Source: JAVVPO01 sp036655715
GTDB taxonomy: Bacteria > Bacillota > Clostridia > Lachnospirales > Cellulosilyticaceae
Reading direction: 5' to 3'
Assembly: GCA_036655715.1 (NCBI GenBank)
Contig: JAVVPO010000016.1
Coordinates: forward strand, 1 to 36,014
DNA length: 36,014 bases
Positions 1-7,261 of the stretch are shown piece by piece (within the stretch, counting starts at the first letter, position 1; the number at the start of each line of letters is the position of its first letter). The position numbers and the translations under genes were made by a program. The notes beneath the pieces were generated by a model. That model did not search any database and had not been told where the DNA came from. It saw nothing but the letters and a program-made list of their open reading frames with translations.

Positions 1-31
1 TAATTTATTGCTATACTCGTTTTTTAAGCTA

Positions 32-40
32 TGATATAAT
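32..40 (+). promoter_or_regulatory. Extended -10 promoter of the CoA operon
   Basis: TATAAT at 35-40 is preceded by TG at 32-33 with one base between, which is the extended -10 form that can work with a poor -35 box. No good -35 hexamer is visible at 17 bases upstream. It lies about 50 bases before the first gene and leaves no room for a long leader or riboswitch. Confidence 0.6.
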
Positions 41-90
41 CGGAAATGAGCATTGCATCTTAATAAAAGAGTGATAGCAGGAGGTAGCAT

Positions 91-720
91 ATGAAAACAT
101 TAAAAAACACAAAGTCTTTAACGTTACTAGGAGTATTGCTGGCAATTGAAATAGTATTGGCCTTTACTCCGCTGGGATTTGTGCCATTAGGATTTACTAA
201 GGCAACGACCATACATATTCCAGTTATTATAGGCGCAATATTTTTGGGACCTGTAGGAGGAGCTATACTAGGGTGTGCTTTTGGCGTGATGTCTATTATC
301 ATCAATACAATAAGTCCATCACTTACTTCTTTTGTCTTTTCCCCTTTTATTACCATCGGTAATACACAGGGCAATATATGGAGCTTAGTCATTGCACTTG
401 TACCGCGTATGATGATAGGGGTTACTGCTTACTACGCCTATAAATGGGTAAGTAAATGGAGTAAAACAAAAGGCATGGCTTACGCCGCGGCAGGTATTGT
501 TGGTTCACTAACAAACACTATTTTAGTAATGGGTGGTATCTATATATTCTTCGGAAAGCAATACGCTGCAGCCAAAGAAGTGGCATTTGAGACGTTATTT
601 AGTGTGATTATGGGTATTGTAGGTGTAAATGGTGTACCAGAGGCTATTGTAGCAGCTATATTTGTGGCTACAACTTGTAAAGTATTAAAGAGTATTTTTA
701 GAGAGAAGGTAGGCAGATGA
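91..720 (+). CDS. panT: Pantothenate ECF transporter S component (PanT-like)
   Basis: A 209-residue, very hydrophobic protein with about five or six membrane segments, the size and layout of the substrate-binding S component of energy-coupling factor vitamin importers. The N-terminal part (LAFTPLGFVPLG, then TTIHIPVIIGA, then GPVGGAILGCAFGVMS) matches the pattern of the S-component family assigned to pantothenate. The start ATG follows AGGAGG at 80-85. The stop overlaps the start of coaBC by four bases (ATGA), so the two are translationally coupled. That context, in front of coaBC and coaX, is the main reason for choosing pantothenate as substrate. The ATPase and T subunits are not in the window and would be the shared module encoded elsewhere. 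The S-component class is fairly certain; the substrate is inferred. Confidence 0.8.
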   Translation: MKTLKNTKSLTLLGVLLAIEIVLAFTPLGFVPLGFTKATTIHIPVIIGAIFLGPVGGAILGCAFGVMSIIINTISPSLTSFVFSPFITIGNTQGNIWSLVIALVPRMMIGVTAYYAYKWVSKWSKTKGMAYAAAGIVGSLTNTILVMGGIYIFFGKQYAAAKEVAFETLFSVIMGIVGVNGVPEAIVAAIFVATTCKVLKSIFREKVGR

Positions 721-1904
721 ACAAGCATATTTTAATAGGTGTGACAGGTGGCATTGCTGTTTATAAAGTACTAGATGTAGCAAGTAAACTAAGAAAGCTA
801 GGATATGACATGAATACAATCATGACAAAAAATGCCTGTGAGTTTGTAAATCCTCTTTCATTTGAGACACTTACCAATAACTATGTCGTAACAGACACTT
901 TTGAACGGCCACACAAGTGGGAAGTGGAGCATATCGCACTAGCCAAAAAAGCAGATTTGATGCTTATTGCACCAGCGACTGCCAATATTATTGGTAAAGT
1001 AGCTCATGGTATAGCAGATGATATGCTATCAACTACGATTATGGCAGCAAGATGCCCCGTAGTTTTTGCACCGGCCATGAATACAGCCATGTATGAAAAT
1101 ATTATTGTGCAAGAAAACATAGCCTATTTAAAATCTAAAGGTTATTTATTTATAGAACCCGAATCAGGCTGGCTTGCATGTGGAGATGTAGGCAGTGGTA
1201 AACTACCTACGCCAGATACTATTGTATCCTATGTGACGAAGCAGTTAGAAATAGAGAAGGACCTTGAAGGTAAGCATATATTACTAACAGCAGGACCAAC
1301 TATTGAAGCGATAGACCCTATGCGTTACATTACCAACCATTCATCAGGAAAAATGGGATATGCCATTGCCAAGCAGGCTGCTAGTAGAGGCGCAGAAGTT
1401 GTGCTTATTTCGGGGCCCACACAGTTAGAATGTCCACAGGGTGTAAAATGCATTGATGTAAAGAGTGCAAGAGATATGTATGAAGCTGTACATAACCATT
1501 TTGAATGGGCAGATGCAGTTATTAAAACTGCCGCAGTAGCAGATTATAGGCCTGAAAATGAAAGTAGTCATAAGATAAAGAAAGATGGTAGATCACTTAC
1601 TTTAAATTTAACACCCAATCCTGATATTTTAAAAAGTTTGGGTGAGCAAAAGAAACATCAAATACTGGTAGGCTTTGCAGCAGAAACTGAAAATGTCATA
1701 GCCTATGCCAAAGAGAAGATAGAAAAGAAACATCTTGATTTTATCGTAGCCAACAATATTGCTCAATCAGGAGCAGGATTTAAAGGGGATACCAACATCG
1801 CCACGCTTATCAAGTCAGATGGAGAAATGATAGCTTATCCACAAATGACTAAGAATGAATTAGGTGATAGGATACTTAGTGAAGTAAAAAGTTATTTTAA
1901 ATAG
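717..1904 (+). CDS. coaBC: Bifunctional phosphopantothenoylcysteine decarboxylase / phosphopantothenate-cysteine ligase
   Basis: At 395 residues it is a full-length CoaBC, which makes 4'-phosphopantetheine from 4'-phosphopantothenate and cysteine in two steps of CoA synthesis. The N-terminal FMN-dependent CoaC half shows GVTGGIAVYK at residues 8-17, the PAMNTAMYEN substrate motif and the lid motif GWLACGDVGSGK with the catalytic Cys. The C-terminal CoaB half shows LLTAGPTIEAIDPMRYITN, SSGKMGYAIA, and AAVADYRP, the dimer/CTP-site motif, then NPDILK. The start overlaps the stop of the upstream transporter gene, and coaX follows after a short gap, so the three genes form a pantothenate uptake and CoA synthesis operon. 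Nothing looks truncated. Confidence 0.97.
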   Translation: MNKHILIGVTGGIAVYKVLDVASKLRKLGYDMNTIMTKNACEFVNPLSFETLTNNYVVTDTFERPHKWEVEHIALAKKADLMLIAPATANIIGKVAHGIADDMLSTTIMAARCPVVFAPAMNTAMYENIIVQENIAYLKSKGYLFIEPESGWLACGDVGSGKLPTPDTIVSYVTKQLEIEKDLEGKHILLTAGPTIEAIDPMRYITNHSSGKMGYAIAKQAASRGAEVVLISGPTQLECPQGVKCIDVKSARDMYEAVHNHFEWADAVIKTAAVADYRPENESSHKIKKDGRSLTLNLTPNPDILKSLGEQKKHQILVGFAAETENVIAYAKEKIEKKHLDFIVANNIAQSGAGFKGDTNIATLIKSDGEMIAYPQMTKNELGDRILSEVKSYFK

Positions 1905-1952
1905 ACAAGATAAAAAAAGTTTAGCGTAATGAAGCAAAAGAGAGGTAAGAAA

Positions 1953-2723
1953 ATGTTGCTGACAATAGATATAGGTAATACAAATATTGTATTAGGTGTT
2001 ATGAAAGGCATGGAGTTAGTTGCTAGTTTTAGAATGACAACACAAATGCCACGTACATCAGATGAGTATGGGGTTACCATGATAGAAATGTTAAGGAATA
2101 AAAAAATCGGGGTGGAGGATTTACAAGGGGTTATTATATCTTCCGTAGTACCAAGTGTGATGTATTCCATTACCAATAGTATTAAAAGATATTTAAAGAA
2201 AAAGCCACTTATAGTAGGACCTGGGCTTAAAACAGGTATTTCAGTAAGGACAGATAATCCCAAAACAGTAGGTGCAGACCGTATTGTAAACTGTGTAGCA
2301 GCTTATGAATTACATGGTGGACCTTGTATGGCCATTGATTTTGGGACATCTACAACTTATGATATCATCAATGAAAAGGGTGAATTCATAGGTGGGCTTA
2401 TTACTCCAGGAATTAGAATTAGTGCAGATGTGATGTGGCAAAGGGCAGCGCAACTACCACACATGGAAATCAAAAGACCTAAAAGTATATTAGACTGCAA
2501 AAATACCGTATCAAGTATGCAAGCAGGCCTTGTTTACGGCTATATTGGACAAGTTGAATATATTGTGAAGAAGGTTAAAGAAGAAATGAATTGCCCTGAG
2601 ATGAAAATTATAGCTACAGGTGGGTTAGCTAAGATTATCCAAGATGGGACAGATGTGATACAAGAATATGATGGGCTACTGACACTTAAAGGACTAGCGC
2701 TCATTTATGAAAAGAATAAATAA
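1953..2723 (+). CDS. coaX: Type III pantothenate kinase
   Basis: This 256-residue protein phosphorylates pantothenate, the first step of CoA synthesis, and is the type insensitive to CoA feedback. It has the ASKHA-fold signatures: DIGNTNIVLG near the N-terminus (phosphate loop), GADRIVNCVAAYELHGGPC in the middle, then IDFGTSTTYD and GGLITPGI. The frame is open from 1929, but the ATG at 1953 is chosen because AGAGGT at 1941-1946 sits six bases before it and the protein then begins directly at the conserved MLLTIDIGNTN. It is the last gene of the operon and is closed by a strong hairpin at 2732-2764. Confidence 0.96.
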   Translation: MLLTIDIGNTNIVLGVMKGMELVASFRMTTQMPRTSDEYGVTMIEMLRNKKIGVEDLQGVIISSVVPSVMYSITNSIKRYLKKKPLIVGPGLKTGISVRTDNPKTVGADRIVNCVAAYELHGGPCMAIDFGTSTTYDIINEKGEFIGGLITPGIRISADVMWQRAAQLPHMEIKRPKSILDCKNTVSSMQAGLVYGYIGQVEYIVKKVKEEMNCPEMKIIATGGLAKIIQDGTDVIQEYDGLLTLKGLALIYEKNK

Positions 2724-2731
2724 AAGAGAAA

Positions 2732-2769
2732 ATGCCTTACTGACTTTATCAATCAGTAAGGTATTTTTT
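2732..2769 (+). terminator. Rho-independent terminator after coaX
   Basis: A 12-bp stem (2732-2743 with 2753-2764, one G-T pair) with a nine-base loop runs into a run of T ending at 2769. It closes the CoA operon. Confidence 0.92.
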
Positions 2770-2842
2770 GAAATTCATTAGTATATACAATTTTAATTAT
2801 GCTAATATACAGTTATAATGGGAACAGAAGATAATAGATAGA

Positions 2843-3093
2843 ATGGATGTAGGATTTAGAAAGTATATTTTTGATGATTCTACAAATATAATTAATTTTG
2901 ATACATACAGTGTAGAAGTCACGACAAAAGATGGACAATTAGTTTTTGTAGAAGATGATATTTGGGGAATGATGTATTTGGTGAGGTGCCAGTTGCATTA
3001 ATAGCTATTATATTCATCAAAATCAAGGATTTGGCTATTAAGAGTAATGATATCGAGAATGTCATTAAAAATTTCTACAATAAAAATGGATAG
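2843..3093 (+). pseudogene. Frameshifted remnant of a small unknown gene
   Basis: From ATG 2843 a frame encodes 52 residues (MDVGFRKYIFDDSTN to the stop at 2999-3001). Just before that stop, a second frame (2959-3093) reads GNDVFGEVPVALIAIIFIK and continues to KNFYNKNG and a stop at 3091-3093. Joining the two near 2960-2970, where TTTGGGG lies, gives a smooth protein of about 80 residues, so one base appears to have been lost or gained. A TATAAT at 2814-2819 lies upstream, but no convincing ribosome binding site is seen. I recognise no family. The location at the edge of a stretch of other broken genes supports decay. Confidence 0.4.
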
Positions 3094-3168
3094 ATATTTT
3101 GAACTTTTTATGAAGTAGTTGTGTGAAATAAAGTGCAATAGACTATGAAGGTAAGGTGGATAAGCGCC

Positions 3169-4230
3169 TTATTTGCTAAAGGTCCATTTACCATTTTCTT
3201 TACTATAGTTACCTTGTACGTAGACAGTATTGTCTTCGCCGATTATATAATCTGTTGGACCATGGAAAATGGAGTTTATATCTGGTATGGCTTTGCCCTG
3301 TTGAGCGGTATAAATAAGAAGAGCTTTGTTTGTGTTAGTAGGGTGTGGTAGAGCGCTTATAAGGCGGAGATTGTCGCCTTTATAAGTTTCACCCGCTACA
3401 ATTTTGTCCTGAGTGATTTGGAAAGGAAAACTTGCTTTATTCTGATTAAGCCATAGGTTCCCTTCAATAGTGCCATAAACAATGATGTTTTGATCATCTA
3501 GGTTAAGCTTAAGCGCTTCCTTATCGGTAATCATGGTAACATCCATACCCATCTTATTTTTCAAGAGATTAAATAGGGCATTACAATATGAAGTAATATC
3601 TTTTTGGAAAAAAGGGTCTTCTTGTGTAGGCACAATCAAAATGTTTGATCCACCTAGTGTAAGGGCTCTATTGATGGGGCCTTCAAAGGGGATTGTATAA
3701 AAATCTGCGCCCAGTTCTTGTGTACTTAAAGTTTCAAAGACCTTTATAATCTCGGGATAGAAAGTCTCAAAATCTTTATAAAGGTCTCTATTATTTTCAT
3801 ACTCAGCCATTTTTTCGGCTAATGCCTCTATGTAGAAGAAACCTTGTGTTTTCTCAGCCTTGATAGCTGTTTGATAAAGTGTGTCACCGCCCTCTTTATG
3901 GATGCGATTTGCATCGATTGCTCTTAGTAAATGTTCATTAACACAAGTTTCCCATACACCATAGGAAATTTGTTTCATTTGGGCTTCAATAGGAAAATAG
4001 AGGTTGGCATAGGTGTTTATTTCTTCACTATATTTTTGTGTGAGTGGATTAATAAAAGAATGATCAAATTCATGGAGTACAAGAGATTTGAAACTTTGTT
4101 CATCTCCAAAAATAGGGATATCATCTAAATCTAGAAAATTTAAGAGAAGAGTTATTAAATATAAATGAATAGAATAACAATTAAGCAACTGTACAGTACA
4201 TCTACAAGGTGTGCTTTTTTTATAACCCAA
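3169..4230 (-). pseudogene. N-terminally truncated DUF4932-type, zinc-peptidase-like protein
   Basis: The convincing part begins around LDLDDIPIFGDEQSF (plus-strand position about 4130) and runs to the stop at 3169. It contains HEFDHSFINP, an HExxH-like metal site with the SFINP context I associate with the DUF4932 family of secreted or lipoprotein-like peptidase homologues, followed by about 300 residues of normal-looking protein. The first 35 or so residues (with NCYSIHLYLITLLLNF) look like translated non-coding sequence. There is no signal peptide, no good ribosome binding site, and the upstream half expected in this family is missing. I therefore read it as a 5'-truncated gene. It is unclear whether it is still expressed. 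The family call rests on motif memory, not a search. Confidence 0.6.
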
Positions 4231-4236
4231 ATTTAA

Positions 4237-4401
4237 AAGACCACATTTGCAGACTACATATTAGATAAACTGGCTTATATTTCACCTTTATAGGGTGCTG
4301 TAAGACATGAACGTTTTGGAAATAGTAAATATCAAATTCCTGTACAAACTAATAAGCTAGGAAATACTACTATAGCAGATGGAACTAAGAATAATATTTA
4401 G
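4237..4401 (+). pseudogene. Fragment ending a larger gene, possibly a polymorphic toxin tail
   Basis: One frame reads KTTFADYILDKLAYISPL, a stop at 4291-4293, then GAVRHERFGNSKYQIPVQ and on to GTKNNI with the final stop at 4399-4401. The two parts are in the same frame, so a single nonsense change could separate them, and another stop at 4234-4236 cuts the frame off upstream. There is no start signal. The immunity-like gene starts 15 bases after the stop, which is the typical arrangement of the C-terminal end of a contact-dependent or polymorphic toxin followed by its immunity gene. I do not recognise the toxin fold; the assignment comes from context only. Confidence 0.3.
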
Positions 4402-4416
4402 AATTAAGGAAAAATT

Positions 4417-4719
4417 ATGTCATACCTATTAAAAATTAAACAATATGAGAAAACCTATGATATAGGTGTTTTTGAAACAGAAGAATTAATATATAAATTT
4501 ATTGAAAGTATTCCTTTTGTAAAAAAAGAAGTGATTTCCAATGATTATATAAATTATTTTATGAAATTTGAAGAGATACCTAATGAAGATGAAATATATT
4601 TTAATTGGAGTAAAATTCATCTGTGGGATAAAAAAATAGCTACCCAAAAGACTTTTATAGAGGGAGAAACAACAGTAGATGCCTATAGTTTTTCAAATGA
4701 TATATGTATTAAATGTTAA
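4417..4719 (+). CDS. Small acidic protein, possible immunity protein
   Basis: A 100-residue soluble, acidic protein rich in Asp, Glu, Ile and Phe, with no signal peptide or membrane segment. AAGG at 4407-4410 before the ATG is a weak but acceptable ribosome binding site. I do not recognise the family. Small acidic proteins placed directly after a truncated large-gene tail are commonly immunity proteins of polymorphic toxins, and the neighbouring fragment at 4237-4401 fits that picture. The C-terminus may itself be altered, because the last 23 bases overlap a different-frame fragment that resembles the start of an IscB-like protein. Function is therefore an inference from context. Confidence 0.5.
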   Translation: MSYLLKIKQYEKTYDIGVFETEELIYKFIESIPFVKKEVISNDYINYFMKFEEIPNEDEIYFNWSKIHLWDKKIATQKTFIEGETTVDAYSFSNDICIKC

Positions 4720-4816
4720 TGGGAAACCATTAATACCAACATCGAGTGCAAAAGCTAGGCAATTATTAAAACAGAAAAAGGCTATGGTTAAACAGGTTAA
4801 GCTGAAATACTATTAA
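4697..4816 (+). pseudogene. N-terminal fragment of an IscB/RRXRR-family HNH nuclease
   Basis: From ATG 4697 a 39-codon frame reads MIYVLNVNGKPLIPTSSAKA then RQLLKQKKAMVKQ before ending at 4816. The pattern V-L-N-x-x-G-K-P-L-[MI]-P-T, then A-K-A-R-x-L-L-K-x-x-K-A, is the N-terminal PLMP domain of IscB/IsrB proteins and of the related RRXRR-domain HNH endonucleases carried by IS200/IS605-type elements. After KAMVKQ the similarity ends and the frame stops; the RuvC and HNH parts, about 400 residues, are absent. No ribosome binding site precedes it, and it overlaps the end of the preceding ORF in another frame. It is best read as the scar of a lost element. The family call is by motif recognition. 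Confidence 0.55.
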
Positions 4817-4817
4817 A

Positions 4818-4859
4818 AAGGCTTATCCTGTAACCTTTGATGGTCAATGGATAAGCCTT
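4818..4859 (-). terminator. Terminator of the tRNA-Thr transcript
   Basis: Ten-bp perfect stem (4818-4827 with 4850-4859), loop of 22 bases that can pair further inside. Read on the minus strand the stem runs straight into TTTTT, which fits termination of the tRNA transcript; on the plus strand the T-run is weaker. Confidence 0.7.
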
Positions 4860-4883
4860 GATTTTATTACCTTTAAATATCAA

Positions 4884-4955
4884 GCTCTCGAGCGGACTTG
4901 AACCGCCGACCTCCGCCTTACCAAGGCGACGCTCTACCTACTGAGCCACGAGAGC
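4884..4955 (-). tRNA. tRNA-Thr (anticodon GGU)
   Basis: Read on the minus strand, a 7-bp acceptor stem (GCTCTCG with CGAGAGC), a D arm, an anticodon loop TTGGTAA with GGT at positions 34-36, and a T arm containing GTTCAAGTC give a complete cloverleaf that reads ACC and ACU threonine codons. The 3' CCA is not encoded; the base after the acceptor stem is T, a usual discriminator for Thr. It has its own promoter (4985-5013) and terminator (4818-4859). It lies at the edge of a patch of gene remnants, but I saw no second copy of its 3' end in that patch that would mark an integration site. Confidence 0.95.
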
Positions 4956-4984
4956 ATAAATGCTAAAAAATTAGTACTTCGGAT

Positions 4985-5013
4985 ATTCTAACATAAAATA
5001 ATTTGCATGGCAA
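4985..5013 (-). promoter_or_regulatory. Promoter of tRNA-Thr
   Basis: On the minus strand, TTGCCA (5008-5013), a 17-base spacer and TAGAAT (4985-4990) make a sigma-A-type promoter whose start would fall some 20 bases before the tRNA. Confidence 0.8.
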
Positions 5014-5142
5014 GACAAAAATTGCAACAAAAATAAAATAAAAAATTTGTTGCAATACTAAGGGGGATTGGGTAAATACAAGGATTTTAGAAAAAATAAT
5101 TAAAAATTCTGAAATTTTGTTTATGTTAGCCTTTACTAGGTG

Positions 5143-5148
5143 TATAAT
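5143..5148 (+). promoter_or_regulatory. Probable -10 box of the lipoprotein gene
   Basis: A perfect TATAAT lies 47 bases before the start codon. The -35 region at the right distance (TTTATG) is a poor match, so only the -10 is offered. Confidence 0.4.
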
Positions 5149-5195
5149 GAACTTGTTATATATTATACAATCTCAGGTACAAGGAGGAATAGATT

Positions 5196-6443
5196 ATGAA
5201 AAAATTATGGACATTAATACTTAGCTTATGCATGTTGATATCTTTTACAGGATGTAGTGGTTTACAAAAAGAATTGCTGGAGGGGATGAGTAAGCCAAAT
5301 AGTTGGGATGCTATAGAAATCTCTCAAACTGGCAATATGACATTAGAACTTATGGGTGAGAAAATGACCATAGGCATGGAGTCACAAGGTTATACCAACT
5401 CCAAAGATTTAACAGGGTATGTGACGACAAAGATGTCTGACCCAACTGGCATAATGGCGCTACCAGAAATGAAAATGTACATAGATGGTGGTAAGACTTA
5501 TATTAACAAAGATTACTTTGAGCAAACTTACATCTTATCTGGTATGCCAGTACCTAGAAAGCTTGCTGCAATTGATGCAGACTATATCGGTATAGCTGAT
5601 ATTAATAGTATGATGGGCAATATGACAAGTATGATAGGCACAACTGATTTTAATGCTAAAACTTATGAGCTTTACGAAAAAATCGGTAAAGAAATGGGTA
5701 TTGATTTAGCAGTTAAAAAAGAAGGCAATAGCTATATTATACAGCTAGATGGCAAGATGCTAGGAGAGATGGTAGCTAAATTTATGGATCCAAAGAATAT
5801 GGTGAAATACTTAGAAATCATGAAGGATACACTAGGTATAGATCTTACAGCTTTCGTAGGTGAGATAGAAGAAACAGATGTAGCCCAAATGCAAGAAAGT
5901 ATAGACCTTATCAAAGAATTATTAGTACAAAGTAAGGTAATAGTTAAGTATACGATAACAGATAAAGAGTTCAAACAAGACGTACAAATGGATTTCGTAC
6001 TAGGAGAAGGCATGAATATGTCAATGGACCTAGTCTCTACAAGTAAAAAAGTTGCTCCAAAAGAAGTGAAAATTCCAGAGAAAAGAGTAGATTTATCTAT
6101 GGAAGAGTACATGGGTCTGATGACACCGAGTGGTGTGCTAGTTGACCTTACAACGGGCCAAATTATGAATATGGCACAAGGTATGACACAAGAGGTAAAA
6201 ATCATTAAGGTCATTAAAGAAGCAGAAGAAATTTATGTGCCTTTTAAAGCTGTAGTTACTGCACTTGGGTATGAAATGGATTATAATGAAAAAACTAAAG
6301 AAGTTATACTCGTTCAAGATGGCAAAGATGTAGTAGTTAAAGTAGTGTTAAAAGATAACACATCTTATATTTCAGTAACAGAGCTTCAAAATCAAGGATT
6401 TAATGTAACAGTAGAAGGTACTTCACTTATTATTTTAGACTGA
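5196..6443 (+). CDS. Lipoprotein with a copper-amine-oxidase-N-like C-terminal domain
   Basis: A 415-residue exported lipoprotein. Residues 1-19 are a signal peptide with Lys-Lys and a hydrophobic core, ending in the lipobox FTGC, with Cys20 as the lipidated residue. The middle (about 30-300) is rich in beta-strand-like TNSK, MKMYIDGGKTYINKD and MSMDLV segments, similar to the LppX/DUF6612-like lipoproteins that cradle a hydrophobic ligand. The end (about 340-415: YVPFKAVVTALGYEMDYN, then an ILVQDGKDVVV strand) looks like the copper amine oxidase N-terminal-like domain, which in Clostridia acts as a cell-surface module rather than an enzyme. AAGGAGG at 5181-5187 sets the start. A strong terminator follows, so it is monocistronic. 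The role is unknown. Confidence 0.8.
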   Translation: MKKLWTLILSLCMLISFTGCSGLQKELLEGMSKPNSWDAIEISQTGNMTLELMGEKMTIGMESQGYTNSKDLTGYVTTKMSDPTGIMALPEMKMYIDGGKTYINKDYFEQTYILSGMPVPRKLAAIDADYIGIADINSMMGNMTSMIGTTDFNAKTYELYEKIGKEMGIDLAVKKEGNSYIIQLDGKMLGEMVAKFMDPKNMVKYLEIMKDTLGIDLTAFVGEIEETDVAQMQESIDLIKELLVQSKVIVKYTITDKEFKQDVQMDFVLGEGMNMSMDLVSTSKKVAPKEVKIPEKRVDLSMEEYMGLMTPSGVLVDLTTGQIMNMAQGMTQEVKIIKVIKEAEEIYVPFKAVVTALGYEMDYNEKTKEVILVQDGKDVVVKVVLKDNTSYISVTELQNQGFNVTVEGTSLIILD

Positions 6444-6448
6444 TATTT

Positions 6449-6478
6449 AAACTCCTACGAAATAGTAGGAGTTTTTTT
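6449..6478 (+). terminator. Terminator after the lipoprotein gene
   Basis: Ten-bp stem (6449-6458 with 6465-6474), six-base loop, followed by a T-run to 6478. Confidence 0.92.
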
Positions 6479-6571
6479 GCTATTTATTTGAAAAAACTAC
6501 ATAAATGGTGTTAGAAGAAGGGGATATTATGTATAATAGAAATGTAAAATTAACTTAAGATGAGGTAGATT

Positions 6572-7243
6572 ATGAAAGAAATTAGTATATTTGACGTTAT
6601 AGGTCCAAATATGATAGGGCCATCAAGTTCACATACAGCAGGTGCACTTCGCATTGCACTGATGGTAAAGAAGATTGTTAATACAAGAATCAAGATGGCT
6701 AAATTTGTGCTTTATGGATCTTTTGCTAAAACGTACAAAGGACATGGAACAGATAAAGCTTTAGTAGCTGGTATTTTAGGAATGCCAACAGAGGATGAGA
6801 GAATCAAAGATGCTTTTTTCTATGCAAGCAAAGAAGGATTAACTTATAGCTTTGATGTGAATGAAGAAAGTACAGAGTATCATCCGAATACCGTAGATGT
6901 GATTGTAACAGATGAGTATGATGATGTAACTACTATTACAGGTTCATCTATTGGCGGTGGCAATATAAAAATTATAAAAATTAACGGGATGGAGGTAGAG
7001 TTTACAGGAGAGTACTATACCCTACTTATCAAACAAAAAGATACGCCAGGAATAGCTGCACATATTACAAAATGTCTTAGCGAGTATGATATTAATATCG
7101 CCTTTATGAGACTTTATAGAGAAGATAAAGGCACGGTAGCTTATACTATTATAGAGACAGATGAACATATTAATGAAGGTGTTATTGAAAAAATCAAAGA
7201 AAATAAGTCCATTGTAGATGTGAAAATTATAGAGGGTATGTAG
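6572..7243 (+). CDS. sdaAB: L-serine dehydratase, beta subunit
   Basis: The 223-residue small subunit of the oxygen-sensitive, iron-sulfur L-serine dehydratase that deaminates serine to pyruvate and ammonia. FDVIGPNMIGPSSSHTAGA at the N-terminus is the family signature. A C-terminal ACT-like domain (about 147-220, LLIKQKDTPGIAAHITKCLS) is expected in this type. GATGAGG precedes the ATG, and a TATAAT at 6532-6537 probably begins the transcript. The alpha-subunit gene follows after 18 bases. The split two-gene form is typical of Gram-positive anaerobes, whereas enterobacteria fuse the two. Confidence 0.95.
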   Translation: MKEISIFDVIGPNMIGPSSSHTAGALRIALMVKKIVNTRIKMAKFVLYGSFAKTYKGHGTDKALVAGILGMPTEDERIKDAFFYASKEGLTYSFDVNEESTEYHPNTVDVIVTDEYDDVTTITGSSIGGGNIKIIKINGMEVEFTGEYYTLLIKQKDTPGIAAHITKCLSEYDINIAFMRLYREDKGTVAYTIIETDEHINEGVIEKIKENKSIVDVKIIEGM

Positions 7244-7261
7244 CCAAGGAGAATAAATGAG

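Noticed and set aside
1..90. Riboswitch before the pantothenate transporter gene
   Set aside because: Only about 45 bases separate the promoter from the start codon, too short for a riboswitch.
4884..4955. tRNA-Thr as an integration site of an element covering 2.8-4.8 kb
   Set aside because: I saw no second copy of the tRNA 3' end and no integrase gene, so the patch of remnants cannot be called an integrated island.
5732..6214. A 160-codon open frame on the minus strand
   Set aside because: It lies wholly inside the lipoprotein gene, has no ribosome binding site and its composition is that of an antisense shadow.
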